A DNA stretch of 64,000 bases from Paraprevotella clara YIT 11840 (lineage in GTDB: Bacteria > Bacteroidota > Bacteroidia > Bacteroidales > Bacteroidaceae). A program made the position numbers and the translations under genes. Each line of letters opens with the position of its first letter. Positions within the stretch are counted from its first letter, which is position 1. Of this stretch, positions 34,943 to 43,562 are shown piece by piece. The stretch is taken from positions 142,580 through 206,579 of the forward strand of contig NZ_JH376642.1 of assembly GCF_000233955.1 (NCBI RefSeq), written 5' to 3'. The notes beneath the pieces were generated by a model. That model saw only the letters and a list, made by a program, of their open reading frames with translations, was not told the DNA's origin and searched no databases.

Positions 34943-37303
34943 ATGATGAATTTAAACAGAAGTATCAGCCACGTGCTTAAAGCATCCTTGCTCACGGCCG
35001 GATTGTTCCTTTTCACTCCGACAGAAGCCGCGGCCAAAACCGAAACTTTCGGAGTAGGAAACAAAACATTCCTCCTTAACGGCAAGCCTTTCATCATCAA
35101 GGCCGCCGAAGTGCATTATCCCCGCATCCCGCGTCCCTATTGGGAGCAGCGCATCAAGATGTGCAAAGCTTTGGGAATGAACACGCTTTGCCTGTATGTC
35201 TTTTGGAACATACACGAACAGGAAGAAGGCAAGTTCGACTTCACGGGCAATAACGACGTAGCGGAATTTATCCGATTGGCACAAGAAAACGGCCTCTATG
35301 TCATCGTGCGCCCCGGCCCGTACGTATGCGCCGAATGGGAAATGGGCGGTCTGCCGTGGTGGTTGTTGAAGAAGAAAGACATCCGTCTGAGAGAACAAGA
35401 CCCGTACTTCATGGAACGTTACCGTATCTTCGCCCAGAAACTGGGAGAGCAGATCGGAGACTTGACCATTGAAAAAGGCGGACCGATTATCATGGTGCAA
35501 GTGGAAAACGAATACGGCTCGTACGGCGAGGACAAACCGTATGTTTCGGCCATCCGCGACATCATCCGCGATTCCGGTTTCGACAAAGTAACTTTATTCC
35601 AATGTGACTGGAGTTCCAACTTTACCAAAAACGGACTGGACGATTTGGTATGGACCATGAACTTCGGTACCGGCGCCAATATCGAAAACGAATTCAAGAA
35701 GTTGGGCGAGTTGCGTCCCGAATCTCCCCAAATGTGTTCCGAGTTCTGGAGCGGATGGTTCGACAAATGGGGCGGGCGTCATGAAACGCGCGGCAGCAAG
35801 GAAATGGTCGGCGGACTGAAGGAAATGTTGGACAAAGGCATTTCTTTCTCGCTCTACATGACGCACGGAGGTACCAGTTGGGGGCACTGGGCCGGTGCCA
35901 ACAGTCCCGGATTCTCGCCCGACGTGACTTCGTACGATTACGATGCTCCTATCAACGAGGCCGGACAAGTCACTCCTAAATACATGGAATTGCGCGAGAT
36001 GCTGGCCGGGTATAGCGACAAAAAGTTACCCTCCATCCCCAAAGAAATCCCTGTAATCAATGTTCCCAAAATACAGTTTACGGAAGTGGCTCCCTTGTTT
36101 GAGAACCTCCCCGCCCCTCATGCGTCGATGGACATTCAGACGATGGAAGCGCTCAACCAAGGATGGGGTTCCATTCTTTACCGTACCAAAACCCCGGCAG
36201 TGCCTACCCAAAGTGTGCTGACCATAACGGATGCGCACGACTTCGCGCAAGTCTTTATCAACGGGAAACTGATCGGTTCCATCGACCGTCGCAACCACGA
36301 AAAGACCATGTTGCTGCCGGCCATGAAGGAAGGAGACCAACTGGATATCCTTGTGGAAGCCATGGGACGAATCAACTTCGGCCGTGCCATCAAGGACTTC
36401 AAGGGCATCACGGAGAAAGTGGAATTGAGCTATACCATGAATACCGGCAGCCAGGTGACCGTCAACTTGAAGAACTGGCAGATTTACACCCTCAGCGACA
36501 GCTATCAGGTGCAGAAGGACATGAAATATGTTCCGCTGAAAGACCAGAAAGTACCGGGATGCTACCGTGCGACTTTCAACCTGAAAAAGACCGGCGACAC
36601 GTTCCTGAATTTGGAAACATGGGGCAAAGGACAAGTGTACGTAAACGGACACGCCATCGGACGCTTCTGGAAAATCGGTCCGCAACAGACGCTATACATG
36701 CCCGGATGCTGGTTGAAGAAGGGCGAGAACGAGATTATCGTACAAGACATTGTAGGTCCGCAGGAAACCGTGGTCGAAGGTCTGTCCAAACCTATCATCG
36801 ACAAACTGAACGTCGATGCGCCGAATACGCACCGCAAGGAAGGACAAACTCTGAATTTGGCAGGCGAAACGCCTTGCAAGGCCGGTGAGTTTGCCCCGGG
36901 CAACGGTTGGCAGGAAATCCGGTTTGACCAGCCCGTAACGGGACGTTACGTGTGCATCGAAGCCTTGAATTCCCATAACAACCGCGAATATGCTTGTATC
37001 GCGGAATGGTACATGCTCGATGACAAAGGTCAGCGCATCAGCCGCGAGCCATGGACAGTGGCATACGCCGACGACGAGGACATCTCTTCGGGCAACAAAA
37101 CGGCCGATAAGATTTTCGACCTTCAGGAGTCTACGTATTGGAGTACCAATAAAGACGTGAAGTTCCCCCATTACATCGTATTGGATTTGGGCGCAGAGCA
37201 GACATTAGGCGGTTTCCAATATCTTCCCCGCGTAGAACAGGGAGCACCCGAAAGTATCAAAGGCTACAAAATCTATGTAAAGAGCCAGCCTTTCAAATTC
37301 TAA
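34943..37303 (+). CDS. GH35 beta-galactosidase, secreted, with C-terminal discoidin-type domain
   Basis: This 786-residue protein has a signal peptide (to about residue 32, ending EAAAK). The GH35 TIM barrel (about 35-365) carries the acid/base Glu in VQVENEYGSYG (E190) and the nucleophile Glu in CSEFWSGWFDKWG (E267). Beta-sandwich domains follow, including galactose-binding-like motifs (GKGQVYVNGHAIGRFWKIGPQQTLY). A C-terminal F5/8 type C-like domain is at about 640-785. It probably removes terminal beta-galactose from glycans in the periplasm or at the surface. No sus genes are adjacent. The ATG three bases downstream is an equally possible start. Confidence 0.92.
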   Translation: MMNLNRSISHVLKASLLTAGLFLFTPTEAAAKTETFGVGNKTFLLNGKPFIIKAAEVHYPRIPRPYWEQRIKMCKALGMNTLCLYVFWNIHEQEEGKFDFTGNNDVAEFIRLAQENGLYVIVRPGPYVCAEWEMGGLPWWLLKKKDIRLREQDPYFMERYRIFAQKLGEQIGDLTIEKGGPIIMVQVENEYGSYGEDKPYVSAIRDIIRDSGFDKVTLFQCDWSSNFTKNGLDDLVWTMNFGTGANIENEFKKLGELRPESPQMCSEFWSGWFDKWGGRHETRGSKEMVGGLKEMLDKGISFSLYMTHGGTSWGHWAGANSPGFSPDVTSYDYDAPINEAGQVTPKYMELREMLAGYSDKKLPSIPKEIPVINVPKIQFTEVAPLFENLPAPHASMDIQTMEALNQGWGSILYRTKTPAVPTQSVLTITDAHDFAQVFINGKLIGSIDRRNHEKTMLLPAMKEGDQLDILVEAMGRINFGRAIKDFKGITEKVELSYTMNTGSQVTVNLKNWQIYTLSDSYQVQKDMKYVPLKDQKVPGCYRATFNLKKTGDTFLNLETWGKGQVYVNGHAIGRFWKIGPQQTLYMPGCWLKKGENEIIVQDIVGPQETVVEGLSKPIIDKLNVDAPNTHRKEGQTLNLAGETPCKAGEFAPGNGWQEIRFDQPVTGRYVCIEALNSHNNREYACIAEWYMLDDKGQRISREPWTVAYADDEDISSGNKTADKIFDLQESTYWSTNKDVKFPHYIVLDLGAEQTLGGFQYLPRVEQGAPESIKGYKIYVKSQPFKF

Positions 37304-37330
37304 ACCGTTAGTCTGGCATTTATCAGAAAA

Positions 37331-37367
37331 TGGCATGCTTCTTTTGAGAGGCATGCCACTTTTTTTG
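37331..37367 (+). terminator. Terminator of the GH35 gene
   Basis: An 8-bp stem (TGGCATGC / GCATGCCA, 37331-37338 and 37351-37358) is followed by a T-run at 37360-37367. Confidence 0.8.
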
Positions 37368-37374
37368 TATTTAG

Positions 37375-37406
37375 TTTGGATATGTCGTCTAAAAGACGTA
37401 CCTTTG
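37375..37406 (+). promoter_or_regulatory. Promoter of tRNA-Pro
   Basis: TTTG at 37375-37378 and TACCTTTG at 37399-37406 are separated by 20 nt, matching -33 and -7 elements, 34 bp upstream of the tRNA 5' end. Confidence 0.65.
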
Positions 37407-37440
37407 CATCGCTTTTGAGAAATCACATTCTCTCAAGTCT

Positions 37441-37518
37441 CGGGGTGTAGCGCAGTCCGGTTAGCGCACCTGCTTTGGGAGCAGGGGGTCGTGGGTTCGA
37501 ATCCCGCTACCCCGACCA
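37441..37518 (+). tRNA. tRNA-Pro (anticodon UGG), CCA encoded
   Basis: It folds as a complete cloverleaf: acceptor CGGGGTG pairing with TACCCCG (one G-U), D-arm GCGC...GCGC, anticodon stem CCTGC/GCAGG with loop TTTGGGA (anticodon TGG), and T-arm with GGTTCGAATCC. The 3' CCA is encoded at 37516-37518. A transcription terminator follows after a few bases. No integrated element lies directly next to it. Confidence 0.96.
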
Positions 37519-37523
37519 TCAGA

Positions 37524-37572
37524 AAAGGCACTGTAAAACAAGCTTTCAGCGAGTTAACAGTGCCTTTATTTT
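37524..37572 (+). terminator. Terminator of tRNA-Pro
   Basis: An 11-bp perfect stem (AAAGGCACTGT / ACAGTGCCTTT, 37524-37534 and 37557-37567) is followed by ATTTTT. Confidence 0.8.
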
Positions 37573-37586
37573 TATTCAGCCAACAA

Positions 37587-38918
37587 ATGACCGTCATGAA
37601 TAAGTCATACCACAAAGAGATACTGCACATCGCTCTCCCGTCCATCCTTTCCAATATCACCGTTCCCCTGCTCGGGCTGATAGACCTGACCATTGCGGGA
37701 CATCTCGGTGCCGCTTCATATATCGGTGCCATAGCCATCGGCAGTACGATATTCAATATGATCTATTGGATTTTTGCATTCCTGCGGATGGGAACCAGCG
37801 GGATGACTTCACAAGCCTACGGTGCCGACAATAAACAAGAAATCCAACTGTTGCTTTATCGTTCCTTGGCTACTTCCACGGGCATAGCCATCCTCATACT
37901 CCTCCTGCAAGGTCCGTTACTTCATCTGGCCCTGTCCGTCATGTCGCCCACGGAAGCTGTGGCGGATTTTGCTTCGGTATATTTTAGAATCTGCGTATGG
38001 GGCGCCCCAGCCGTGCTTGGGCTTTACAGTCTGACCGGATGGTTCATCGGATTGCAAAATGCAAAATACCCGCTCTACGTGGCCATCGTCCAAAACCTCG
38101 TCAACATAGCGGCCAGCCTGTTTTTCGTCTTCGTATGGCACATGGACGTGGCCGGAGTGGCTTTGGGAACGGTCATCGCCCAATATTGCGGACTAACGCT
38201 TTCCCTATATTATTGCCACCGCATGCACCGTAGGCTCGGCCTTCCTTATACATTCGTCCCCTCTTCCGTATTCCGGAAAAACGCCATTCGCCGTTTCTTC
38301 AGTGTCAACCGCGACATTTTCCTGCGCACCCTTTGCCTCGTGTGCGTCACTCTCTATTTCACCTCCGCCGGTTCCCGTCAAGGGGAATATATCTTAGCGG
38401 CCAATGCCTTGCTGATGCAATACTTCACCCTCTATTCTTATTTCATGGACGGTTTCGCCTTTGCCGGAGAAGCCCTCTCGGGTAAATGTGCCGGTGCGGG
38501 AGATTATCAGGCTCTGAAAAAAGTCATCCGTAACCTGTTTCTTTGGGGAAGCGGCGTGGCACTGATCTTCACCTTATTCTATATGGCCGGCGGAAAGGCT
38601 CTCATGAACCTGCTCACCGACGAGGCCTCTGTCGTCGCCACAGCTTCCGACTACCTGCCTTGGGCTGTCCTCATCCCCTTTGCAGGTCTCTCGGCATTCA
38701 TTTGGGACGGTGTTTTCATCGGACTCACGGCCACACGCTATATGTTCCTGTCCATGTTGGGCGCCACCCTGACTTTTTTCAGCGTCTATCTCAGCCTCTT
38801 TCCTATATGGCAAAACCACGCACTCTGGCTGGCTTTTCTCCTCTATTTATTCGTGCGAGGCCTCATGCAACACTTGCTATATAGAAATAAAATCTTAACT
38901 TTGCATCCTACAAACTAA
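37587..38918 (+). CDS. MATE-family multidrug/toxic compound exporter
   Basis: This protein of about 443 residues has twelve predicted hydrophobic helices in two halves of six. Its MATE features include ILSNITVPLLGLIDLTIAGHLG in helix 1 and FLRMGTSGMTSQAYGAD after helix 2. It most resembles the DinF branch, which uses proton or sodium gradients to export organic compounds; the substrate is not predictable. The ATG at 37587 and the one at 37596 are both plausible; an earlier in-frame start would lie inside the tRNA gene and is rejected. Its 3' end contains a promoter for the next gene. Confidence 0.9.
   Translation: MTVMNKSYHKEILHIALPSILSNITVPLLGLIDLTIAGHLGAASYIGAIAIGSTIFNMIYWIFAFLRMGTSGMTSQAYGADNKQEIQLLLYRSLATSTGIAILILLLQGPLLHLALSVMSPTEAVADFASVYFRICVWGAPAVLGLYSLTGWFIGLQNAKYPLYVAIVQNLVNIAASLFFVFVWHMDVAGVALGTVIAQYCGLTLSLYYCHRMHRRLGLPYTFVPSSVFRKNAIRRFFSVNRDIFLRTLCLVCVTLYFTSAGSRQGEYILAANALLMQYFTLYSYFMDGFAFAGEALSGKCAGAGDYQALKKVIRNLFLWGSGVALIFTLFYMAGGKALMNLLTDEASVVATASDYLPWAVLIPFAGLSAFIWDGVFIGLTATRYMFLSMLGATLTFFSVYLSLFPIWQNHALWLAFLLYLFVRGLMQHLLYRNKILTLHPTN
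38896..38903 (+). promoter_or_regulatory. -7 promoter element inside the MATE gene 3' end
   Basis: TAACTTTG lies 30 bases upstream of the DUF4491 start and within the last codons of the MATE gene, so the small gene can be transcribed on its own. Confidence 0.5.
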
Positions 38919-38933
38919 ATACACGCAAACGCA

Positions 38934-39230
38934 ATGAACTACGTAGGCATACTTATCGGCTTGGCCACCTTCCTGATTATCGGCCTGTTCCATCCTTTAG
39001 TCATCAAGGGCGAATACTATTTCGGAACCCGATGCTGGTGGGCTTTCCTCGTGACGGGAATCCTATGTGCCGGTTTGTCCCTTTATGTGGAAAACGTGTA
39101 CCTGAGTATTATTTTCGGTGTCATATCGTTCTCTTCCTTTTGGGGGATACTCGAAGTGTTCGACCAACGCAAACGGGTACTGAAAGGCTGGTTCCCGAAA
39201 AATCCCAAACGACTGAAAGACTACGAATAA
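38934..39230 (+). CDS. DUF4491 small membrane protein
   Basis: This 98-residue protein has three hydrophobic segments (NYVGILIGLATFLIIGLFHPLV, CWWAFLVTGILCAGLSLYV, LSIIFGVISFSSFWGILEVF). It ends in a basic cytoplasmic tail with RKRVLKGWFPKNPKR. This is the DUF4491 family found widely in Bacteroidales and Clostridia; function is unknown. It sits 15 bp after the MATE gene, and conserved pairing would suggest an accessory membrane role, but that is unproven. Confidence 0.8.
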   Translation: MNYVGILIGLATFLIIGLFHPLVIKGEYYFGTRCWWAFLVTGILCAGLSLYVENVYLSIIFGVISFSSFWGILEVFDQRKRVLKGWFPKNPKRLKDYE

Positions 39231-39368
39231 GCCGCCTGTCGTTTTTTCATCATTCCCATTCTCTCCCCTCCCCTCGCGTCAAAGATTTTTCCTGCTGAGA
39301 AAAAAGCCTCTCCATTTTTCTATATTCCTCTTTTTCAAGCTCTTGAATACAGCGTAAAAATATGCGCC

Positions 39369-39450
39369 AAATGAAAAATCATTCGCCTGAGATTGATTTT
39401 TCATTCTCCTGCAAACGATTTTCCGTTTGCCGCAAGATGATAAATCGCTT
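39369..39450. repeat. Second copy of the intergenic ATTGATTTTTC / AATCGTTTGCC module repeat
   Basis: The stretch contains AATGAAAAATCATTCGCC, GATTGATTTTTCATTCTC, then ACGATTTTCCGTTTGCCGCA and GATAAATCG, modules shared with 21541-21632 in different order and orientation. The surrounding 39231-39640 interval has no gene I can support. Confidence 0.55.
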
Positions 39451-39553
39451 TCATGCAAGCCTTTTTTGTCAAACTTACCGATATATCCGAAAGAACAGCC
39501 ACACGCTATATCCTCCCATGTCATACTCAAACGACAGGCGGGGCATTCAATAC

Positions 39554-39591
39554 AAATCCCGTGAAGCCAGATATTCAACTTCACGGGATTT
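39554..39591. terminator. Terminator hairpin downstream of rubrerythrin
   Basis: A perfect 13-bp stem (AAATCCCGTGAAG / CTTCACGGGATTT) with a 12-nt loop lies 50 bp past the rubrerythrin stop on the minus strand. Confidence 0.7.
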
Positions 39592-39640
39592 TCCTGCCGG
39601 ATATGCTACGACATCCGGACTAATACACCATACGAGATAA

Positions 39641-40192
39641 TTACTTGTCGCCGAAGTAACGGTTGTACAGACCGGCGAAACCACGGCCGTGACGAGCTTC
39701 ATCCTTCGCCATTTCATGCACAGTGTCGTGAATTGCGTCCAAATCCTGCTGCTTGGCCATCTTGGCCAAATCCATCTTGCCGGAGCAAGCACCGCTTTCA
39801 GCCTCCATACGCTTTTTCAGGTTCGTCTTCGTGTCCCAAACCATGTCGCCCAACAATTCGCAGAAACGAGAAGCATGGTCGGCCTCTTCAAAAGCATAAC
39901 GCTTGAAAGCTTCCGCAATTTCAGGATAGCCTTCGCGGTCAGCCTGACGGCTCATGGCCAAGTACATACCCACTTCTGTGCATTCGCCTTCAAAGTTAGC
40001 CTGCAAACCTTTCTTGATTTCAGGGTCAACGTCCTTGGCAATGCCGATGACATGTTCGGTCACGAAAGTCAATTCCGTATCTACCAATTCCTTGAACTTT
40101 GAAGCCGGAGCCTTGCACTGCGGGCACTGTGCCGGAGCTTCTTCGCCTTCATGAATGTAACCACATACCGTACATACAAATTTCTTTTTCAT
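39641..40192 (-). CDS. rbr: Rubrerythrin with N-terminal rubredoxin domain
   Basis: This 183-residue protein has a rubredoxin centre at the N-terminus ([16 protein letters not shown]... CPQCKAP) followed by a ferritin-like diiron four-helix bundle ([39 protein letters not shown]). The reversed domain order is the reverse-rubrerythrin type. Rubrerythrins reduce hydrogen peroxide in anaerobes. It lies 68 bp after a Fur/PerR-type regulator on the same strand, with no clear -7 box of its own, so it is probably co-transcribed and peroxide-responsive. Confidence 0.95.
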   Translation of the reverse strand: MKKKFVCTVCGYIHEGEEAPAQCPQCKAPASKFKELVDTELTFVTEHVIGIAKDVDPEIKKGLQANFEGECTEVGMYLAMSRQADREGYPEIAEAFKRYAFEEADHASRFCELLGDMVWDTKTNLKKRMEAESGACSGKMDLAKMAKQQDLDAIHDTVHEMAKDEARHGRGFAGLYNRYFGDK

Positions 40193-40260
40193 TTTCTTTC
40201 GTTTTTAATTTAAATTACACATTCGTTTATACTTTATTTCTCTGCCCGTACCTTTCAGGC

Positions 40261-40677
40261 TCACGCCTCCATCGCACAGGCTTTGCATATACCTTTATAA
40301 TAGACATGCGCTTCATCCACCTTAAAGTCCGAACCCTTAGGCAAGAAATCTTTCAAACTTTCCGGAAGAGCCACATCGAATAATTTTCCGCATCGTTTAC
40401 ACATAAAATGTGCATGGGGAACGACCACCCCGTCAAAACAAACTTTCTTCTCATCAATGGTCAACATCAAGGCAGCTCCATGCTCGGAAAAAAGCCGTAA
40501 GGTGTTGTACACGGTTGTCTTAGACAACGTAGGTATCACTTTACACAAAGCCACATACACCTCATCCACTGTGGGGTGCGTATGATTTTTAAGCAAATAA
40601 TCCATAATTGCTATGCGCTGTACGGAAGGGTGAATCCCGTAATTCTGCAATGTATCCAAAGCCTCTTTGTTGACCAT
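40261..40677 (-). CDS. Fur-family regulator, PerR-like
   Basis: This 138-residue protein has an N-terminal winged helix (SVQRIAIMDYLLKNHTHPTVDEVYVALC... TLSKTTVYNTLRLFSEHG). The C-terminal metal-binding/dimerisation domain carries HAHFMCKRCGKLF and a second CKAC pair near the end (structural zinc site). Adjacent rubrerythrin and a TTGTAA-type palindrome at its promoter favour PerR (peroxide sensing) over Fur or Zur. I chose ATG 40677 because an upstream ATG at 40710 lies within the promoter box. Confidence 0.88.
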   Translation of the reverse strand: MVNKEALDTLQNYGIHPSVQRIAIMDYLLKNHTHPTVDEVYVALCKVIPTLSKTTVYNTLRLFSEHGAALMLTIDEKKVCFDGVVVPHAHFMCKRCGKLFDVALPESLKDFLPKGSDFKVDEAHVYYKGICKACAMEA

Positions 40678-40690
40678 GTCCAATATAAAT

Positions 40691-40715
40691 TTGTAATGTT
40701 TACAATGCAAATTTA
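40691..40715 (-). promoter_or_regulatory. PerR-like operator overlapping the regulator's own promoter
   Basis: The perfect palindrome TTGTAA-TGT-TTACAA (40691-40705) lies directly after a minus-strand -7 box TAAATTTG (plus 40708-40715) and spans the predicted transcription start. It resembles Per/Fur boxes, so the gene is likely autoregulated. Confidence 0.6.
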
Positions 40716-40796
40716 GTGTAAGTTCCGTTCCCGTGCAAGCCTTTCTGTGTTTTTTTGATAAATAACAGTTTTTTTTGCTTTTATTGATACCTTTAT

Positions 40797-40910
40797 ATTA
40801 TCTTTGCCCCACAAAGATAGCGAAAGGCGAGCGCAGAGACAAATGAAAACGAAGTTTTCTGGTTTGGCTATGCCGAGCCGCATCCTATCTTCGTGGGAAC
40901 AAAGATAAAT
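40797..40910. repeat. 114-bp palindromic repeat element with inward-facing promoter motifs
   Basis: The ends form a nearly perfect inverted repeat of about 24 bp (core CCCACAAAGATAG at 40808-40820, CTATCTTCGTGGG at 40885-40897). Each end carries a TATCTTTG -7 motif pointing inward (plus 40799-40806; minus, plus coordinates 40900-40907). The centre is a smaller palindrome (GAAAAC-GAA-GTTTTC, 40845-40859) and the arms between pair imperfectly, so most of the element can fold as one long hairpin. It resembles dispersed noncoding repeats of Bacteroides genomes, but copy number cannot be tested here. Confidence 0.6.
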
Positions 40911-40973
40911 AGAAAAGCTGAGATTGGGAAATTTGAAGCAAGTTAGTTTATACAAAGGATTTTAGGGGCTTGA

Positions 40974-41024
40974 AGCGGAAATCGGTAAAGTCAGCGGAAA
41001 TCGGTAAAGTCAGCGGAAACCGAG
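40974..41024. repeat. 19-bp tandem repeat (2.7 copies)
   Basis: AGCGGAAATCGGTAAAGTC occurs twice in perfect tandem (40974-40992, 40993-41011), followed by a partial, diverged third copy. It sits between the palindromic element and the truncated integrase, near a likely element boundary. Confidence 0.75.
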
Positions 41025-41136
41025 AAAAAGACAAGTTAAACCGGAGCTGCATTACCTAATAGTAACCCCATCGTATAACCCGACATCGGGAAGAAAATGG
41101 GTGTAAAGGTCAGCAATTCGGGTACAAAATTAGTCA

Positions 41137-41170
41137 TTTTTTCCGGTATGACGGGCAAATACCGAAAAAA
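41137..41170. repeat. Inverted repeat upstream of the integrase remnant
   Basis: TTTTTTCCGGTAT (41137-41149) pairs with ATACCGAAAAAA (41159-41170) with one mismatch and a 9-nt loop. It may be a terminator or part of an attachment-site region; the sequence does not decide. Confidence 0.5.
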
Positions 41171-41238
41171 GTCAATCATCAGATTCTTATTCTGTGATTA
41201 GCAATGTTTTGCGTAACAATCAGAAACTCTACTCAAAG

Positions 41239-41246
41239 TAATTTTG
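41239..41246 (+). promoter_or_regulatory. -7 promoter element of the integrase remnant
   Basis: TAATTTTG lies 22 bases before the ATG at 41268. Confidence 0.5.
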
Positions 41247-41267
41247 AAACCAAAAATTCGTAGAGTT

Positions 41268-42140
41268 ATGAGAAGTACATTTTCAAGCATTTTCTACCTC
41301 AAACGTCAGGTAGTAAGAAAAGACGGAACCGTACCTGTAATGGGACGTATCACGATTGACGGAACGCAAACGCAGTTCAGTTGTAAAATGACCATAGACC
41401 CGAAAATCTGGGATACCAAAACCGGACGGGCAATAGGTCGCAGTGCCGTGGCATTGGAAACGAACCGTATGTTGGATAAAATCCGCGTGAAAATCAACAG
41501 CCATTATCAAGAGATTTTCGACAGGGACAACTATGTTACGGCGGAGAAAGTCAAAAATGCCTTTTTAGGGTTGGAACATCGGCAGCATACGCTGATGAAA
41601 GTGTTCGAGCAATACAACGAGGACTACGAGAAACTTGTCAATGCCGGAATGAAATCCCCCAAGAGCCTGAACAAGTATCAGGTCGTTTATAAACACCTGA
41701 AAGAGTTCCTGTATCAACGGTATCATGTCAATGACATCGCGTTGAAAGAACTCACACCTGCATTTATTACAGACTTCGATATGTTTCTCCGTGCGGACAA
41801 GCATTGCTGCAACAATACCGTTTGGATTTATACCTGTCCGCTACGGACAATGGTTTCCATTGCCATAAATAACGAGTGGCTTACACGAGACCCGTTCCGT
41901 GATTATGAAATAAAGAAAGAGGAAACGAAAAGAGGCTTTCTTTCCCGTGACGAAATACAACTTCTTTTGAATGGAAAACTGAAAAACGCCAAGCAAGAGT
42001 TGTATCGTGATATGTTTCTTTTCTGTAGCTTCACATTTGTTGCACTAACCAATGTGTGTCTGATTATCAATAAATTGCAAACCAATAATAGAAGTATAGG
42101 TAATGGTTTAGAAACCACCTGTCTTCATCATTTTGCATGA
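41268..42140 (+). pseudogene. Truncated tyrosine recombinase (conjugative-element integrase) lacking its catalytic domain
   Basis: The first 260 or so residues are a typical Bacteroides element integrase: the arm-binding domain (STFSSIFYLKRQVVRKDGTVPVMGRITIDG) and SAM-like core-binding domain (SLNKYQVVYKHLKEFLYQRY, PAFITDFDMFLRADKHCCNNTVW). After FLSRDEIQLLL... DMFLFCSFT, near 42030, the expected catalytic segment with the R...HxxR...Y residues is replaced by an unrelated 25-residue tail. The protein cannot recombine DNA as written. The break precedes the rteB stop by about 200 bp, so a deletion or rearrangement joined integrase to the rte region. Confidence 0.85.
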
Positions 42141-42239
42141 TTCTCAATCATTTCAAATAGCTCAATGCGAAGATAATACTATTGCTTGAATTAGCCAAAT
42201 TCCGATTGTCAAATCCATCTAAATTCAGCGAATTACGGG

Positions 42240-43562
42240 CTATGATTGCTTGAATTTATATTTAAGTCCATACTCTTCTAATTTACTATATAGTGTTGTC
42301 CTGCCTATTCCAAGCAGTTCGGCGGCGATACTCCGGTTTCCGTTTGCCTGTTTCAAGGCACGTAATATCCGTTCCTTTTCTTCCATATCATTGTGTAGGG
42401 CAAAGCTGACGGGTGAAGTCGGCTTCGTCCCGGTAAGTTCCAGATGCTCTTTCGCTACCATCCCTTCCTGAGCCTGCAATACCGCTCCCATGATTTTCTG
42501 CCGAAGTTCTCGCACATTACCCGGCCATGCATGGGTCAGCAACGCTTTCCGGGCTTCGATACTGAATCCGCTCACATTACATTCCAGTTCCTTGTTGGCT
42601 ACCTCGCGGAAGAATTCTGCCAATGGCATGATGTCCTCCTGACAGTCGCGCAACGGTGGCACGGTTATCTCGAAGTCGTGCAGACGGTACAGCAAATCCT
42701 GACGGAAACGCTTCTCGCCCACTGCCGTCTCCAAGTCCTCGTTGGTGGCGGCGATGATGCGGACGTTGAAACTCCTGTCTGACTTGTCACCGACCGGGCG
42801 ATACCGTCTTTCCTGTATGGCACGGAGCAACATCTGTTGCGTTTCCATTGCGAGATTGCCCACCTCGTCTAAGAATAATGTGCCGCCTTCCGCTTCATGG
42901 AAGTATCCTTTCCTTGCACAGTCTGCACCCGTGAACGAGCCCTTGATGTGTCCGAAGAATGCCGATGGTGCAAGTTCTTTGGTCAGTGAACCACAATCCA
43001 CCGCAACGAAAGGCTTGCCCGCCCGTTTGCTCTTGTTGTGCAGGTGGTGAGCGATATGCTCCTTTCCCGTGCCGTTCTCGCCGAATATCATCACGCTCAT
43101 GTCCGTACCGGCAACAATCTTTATACGGTGCATGATTTTCTGAAAGGCAGAACTTTCACGGGGGAATACGGGCATACGTATGAATCCGGCTTGACGCTCT
43201 TTCTCTATGGTCCGTATCTGCGGGACAAGTTTGTTTTCTAAAAGTTGTTTGGGGATATAGTCTATCGAGCCGAATTTCATACTTTCTACGGCGGTAGGCA
43301 CTTCGGCGTAGTCTGTCATGATGAAGAATGGCTGCATCATTCCCTCCTTGCGCATCCAGCGCAACAGTTCGATGCCGTTGCCATCGGGCAGACGCAGGTC
43401 GGAAACAACAATGTCATCATCCGTTGCCTGTTTTAGATGTTGCTTGGCTGTCGATAAGCGATAAGCCTGTACGGTGCGGTAACCATCCCGTGCCAACAAA
43501 TTGCAGACATACTCGCAATACACGATGTTGTCCTCCACCACGATAATTCTTGTACTATCCAT
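42240..43562 (-). CDS. rteB: RteB-like sigma54-type response regulator
   Basis: This 440-residue NtrC-class regulator has an N-terminal receiver (IIVVEDN, phospho-acceptor Asp at about residue 55 in VSDLRLPDGNG). The AAA+ central domain (about 140-370) contains GENGTGKE (Walker A), GSFTGA (the sigma54-contact motif) and GGTLFLDEVGNL (Walker B). A Fis-type C-terminal HTH is present (ANGNRSIAAELLGIGRTTLYSKLEEYG). It matches RteB of CTnDOT-type elements, where it activates rteC and hence excision. It overlaps the 3' end of the rteA homologue by 8 nt, so the two form one operon. Confidence 0.88.
   Translation of the reverse strand: MDSTRIIVVEDNIVYCEYVCNLLARDGYRTVQAYRLSTAKQHLKQATDDDIVVSDLRLPDGNGIELLRWMRKEGMMQPFFIMTDYAEVPTAVESMKFGSIDYIPKQLLENKLVPQIRTIEKERQAGFIRMPVFPRESSAFQKIMHRIKIVAGTDMSVMIFGENGTGKEHIAHHLHNKSKRAGKPFVAVDCGSLTKELAPSAFFGHIKGSFTGADCARKGYFHEAEGGTLFLDEVGNLAMETQQMLLRAIQERRYRPVGDKSDRSFNVRIIAATNEDLETAVGEKRFRQDLLYRLHDFEITVPPLRDCQEDIMPLAEFFREVANKELECNVSGFSIEARKALLTHAWPGNVRELRQKIMGAVLQAQEGMVAKEHLELTGTKPTSPVSFALHNDMEEKERILRALKQANGNRSIAAELLGIGRTTLYSKLEEYGLKYKFKQS

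Noticed and set aside
36163..36888. 241-aa plus-strand frame inside the GH35 gene
   Set aside because: It overlaps the GH35 C-terminal domains in another frame and is rich in Arg/Gln without any motif.
37441..37590. tRNA-Pro as the integration site of the accessory region
   Set aside because: The tRNA is followed by its own terminator and by a core-like MATE gene, and the accessory genes begin about 3.5 kb later; no repeat of the tRNA 3' end was noticed near 41 kb.
40797..40910. Phase-variable invertible promoter
   Set aside because: Promoter motifs lie within the repeats and point inward from both ends, so inversion would not change outward transcription; no invertase is nearby.
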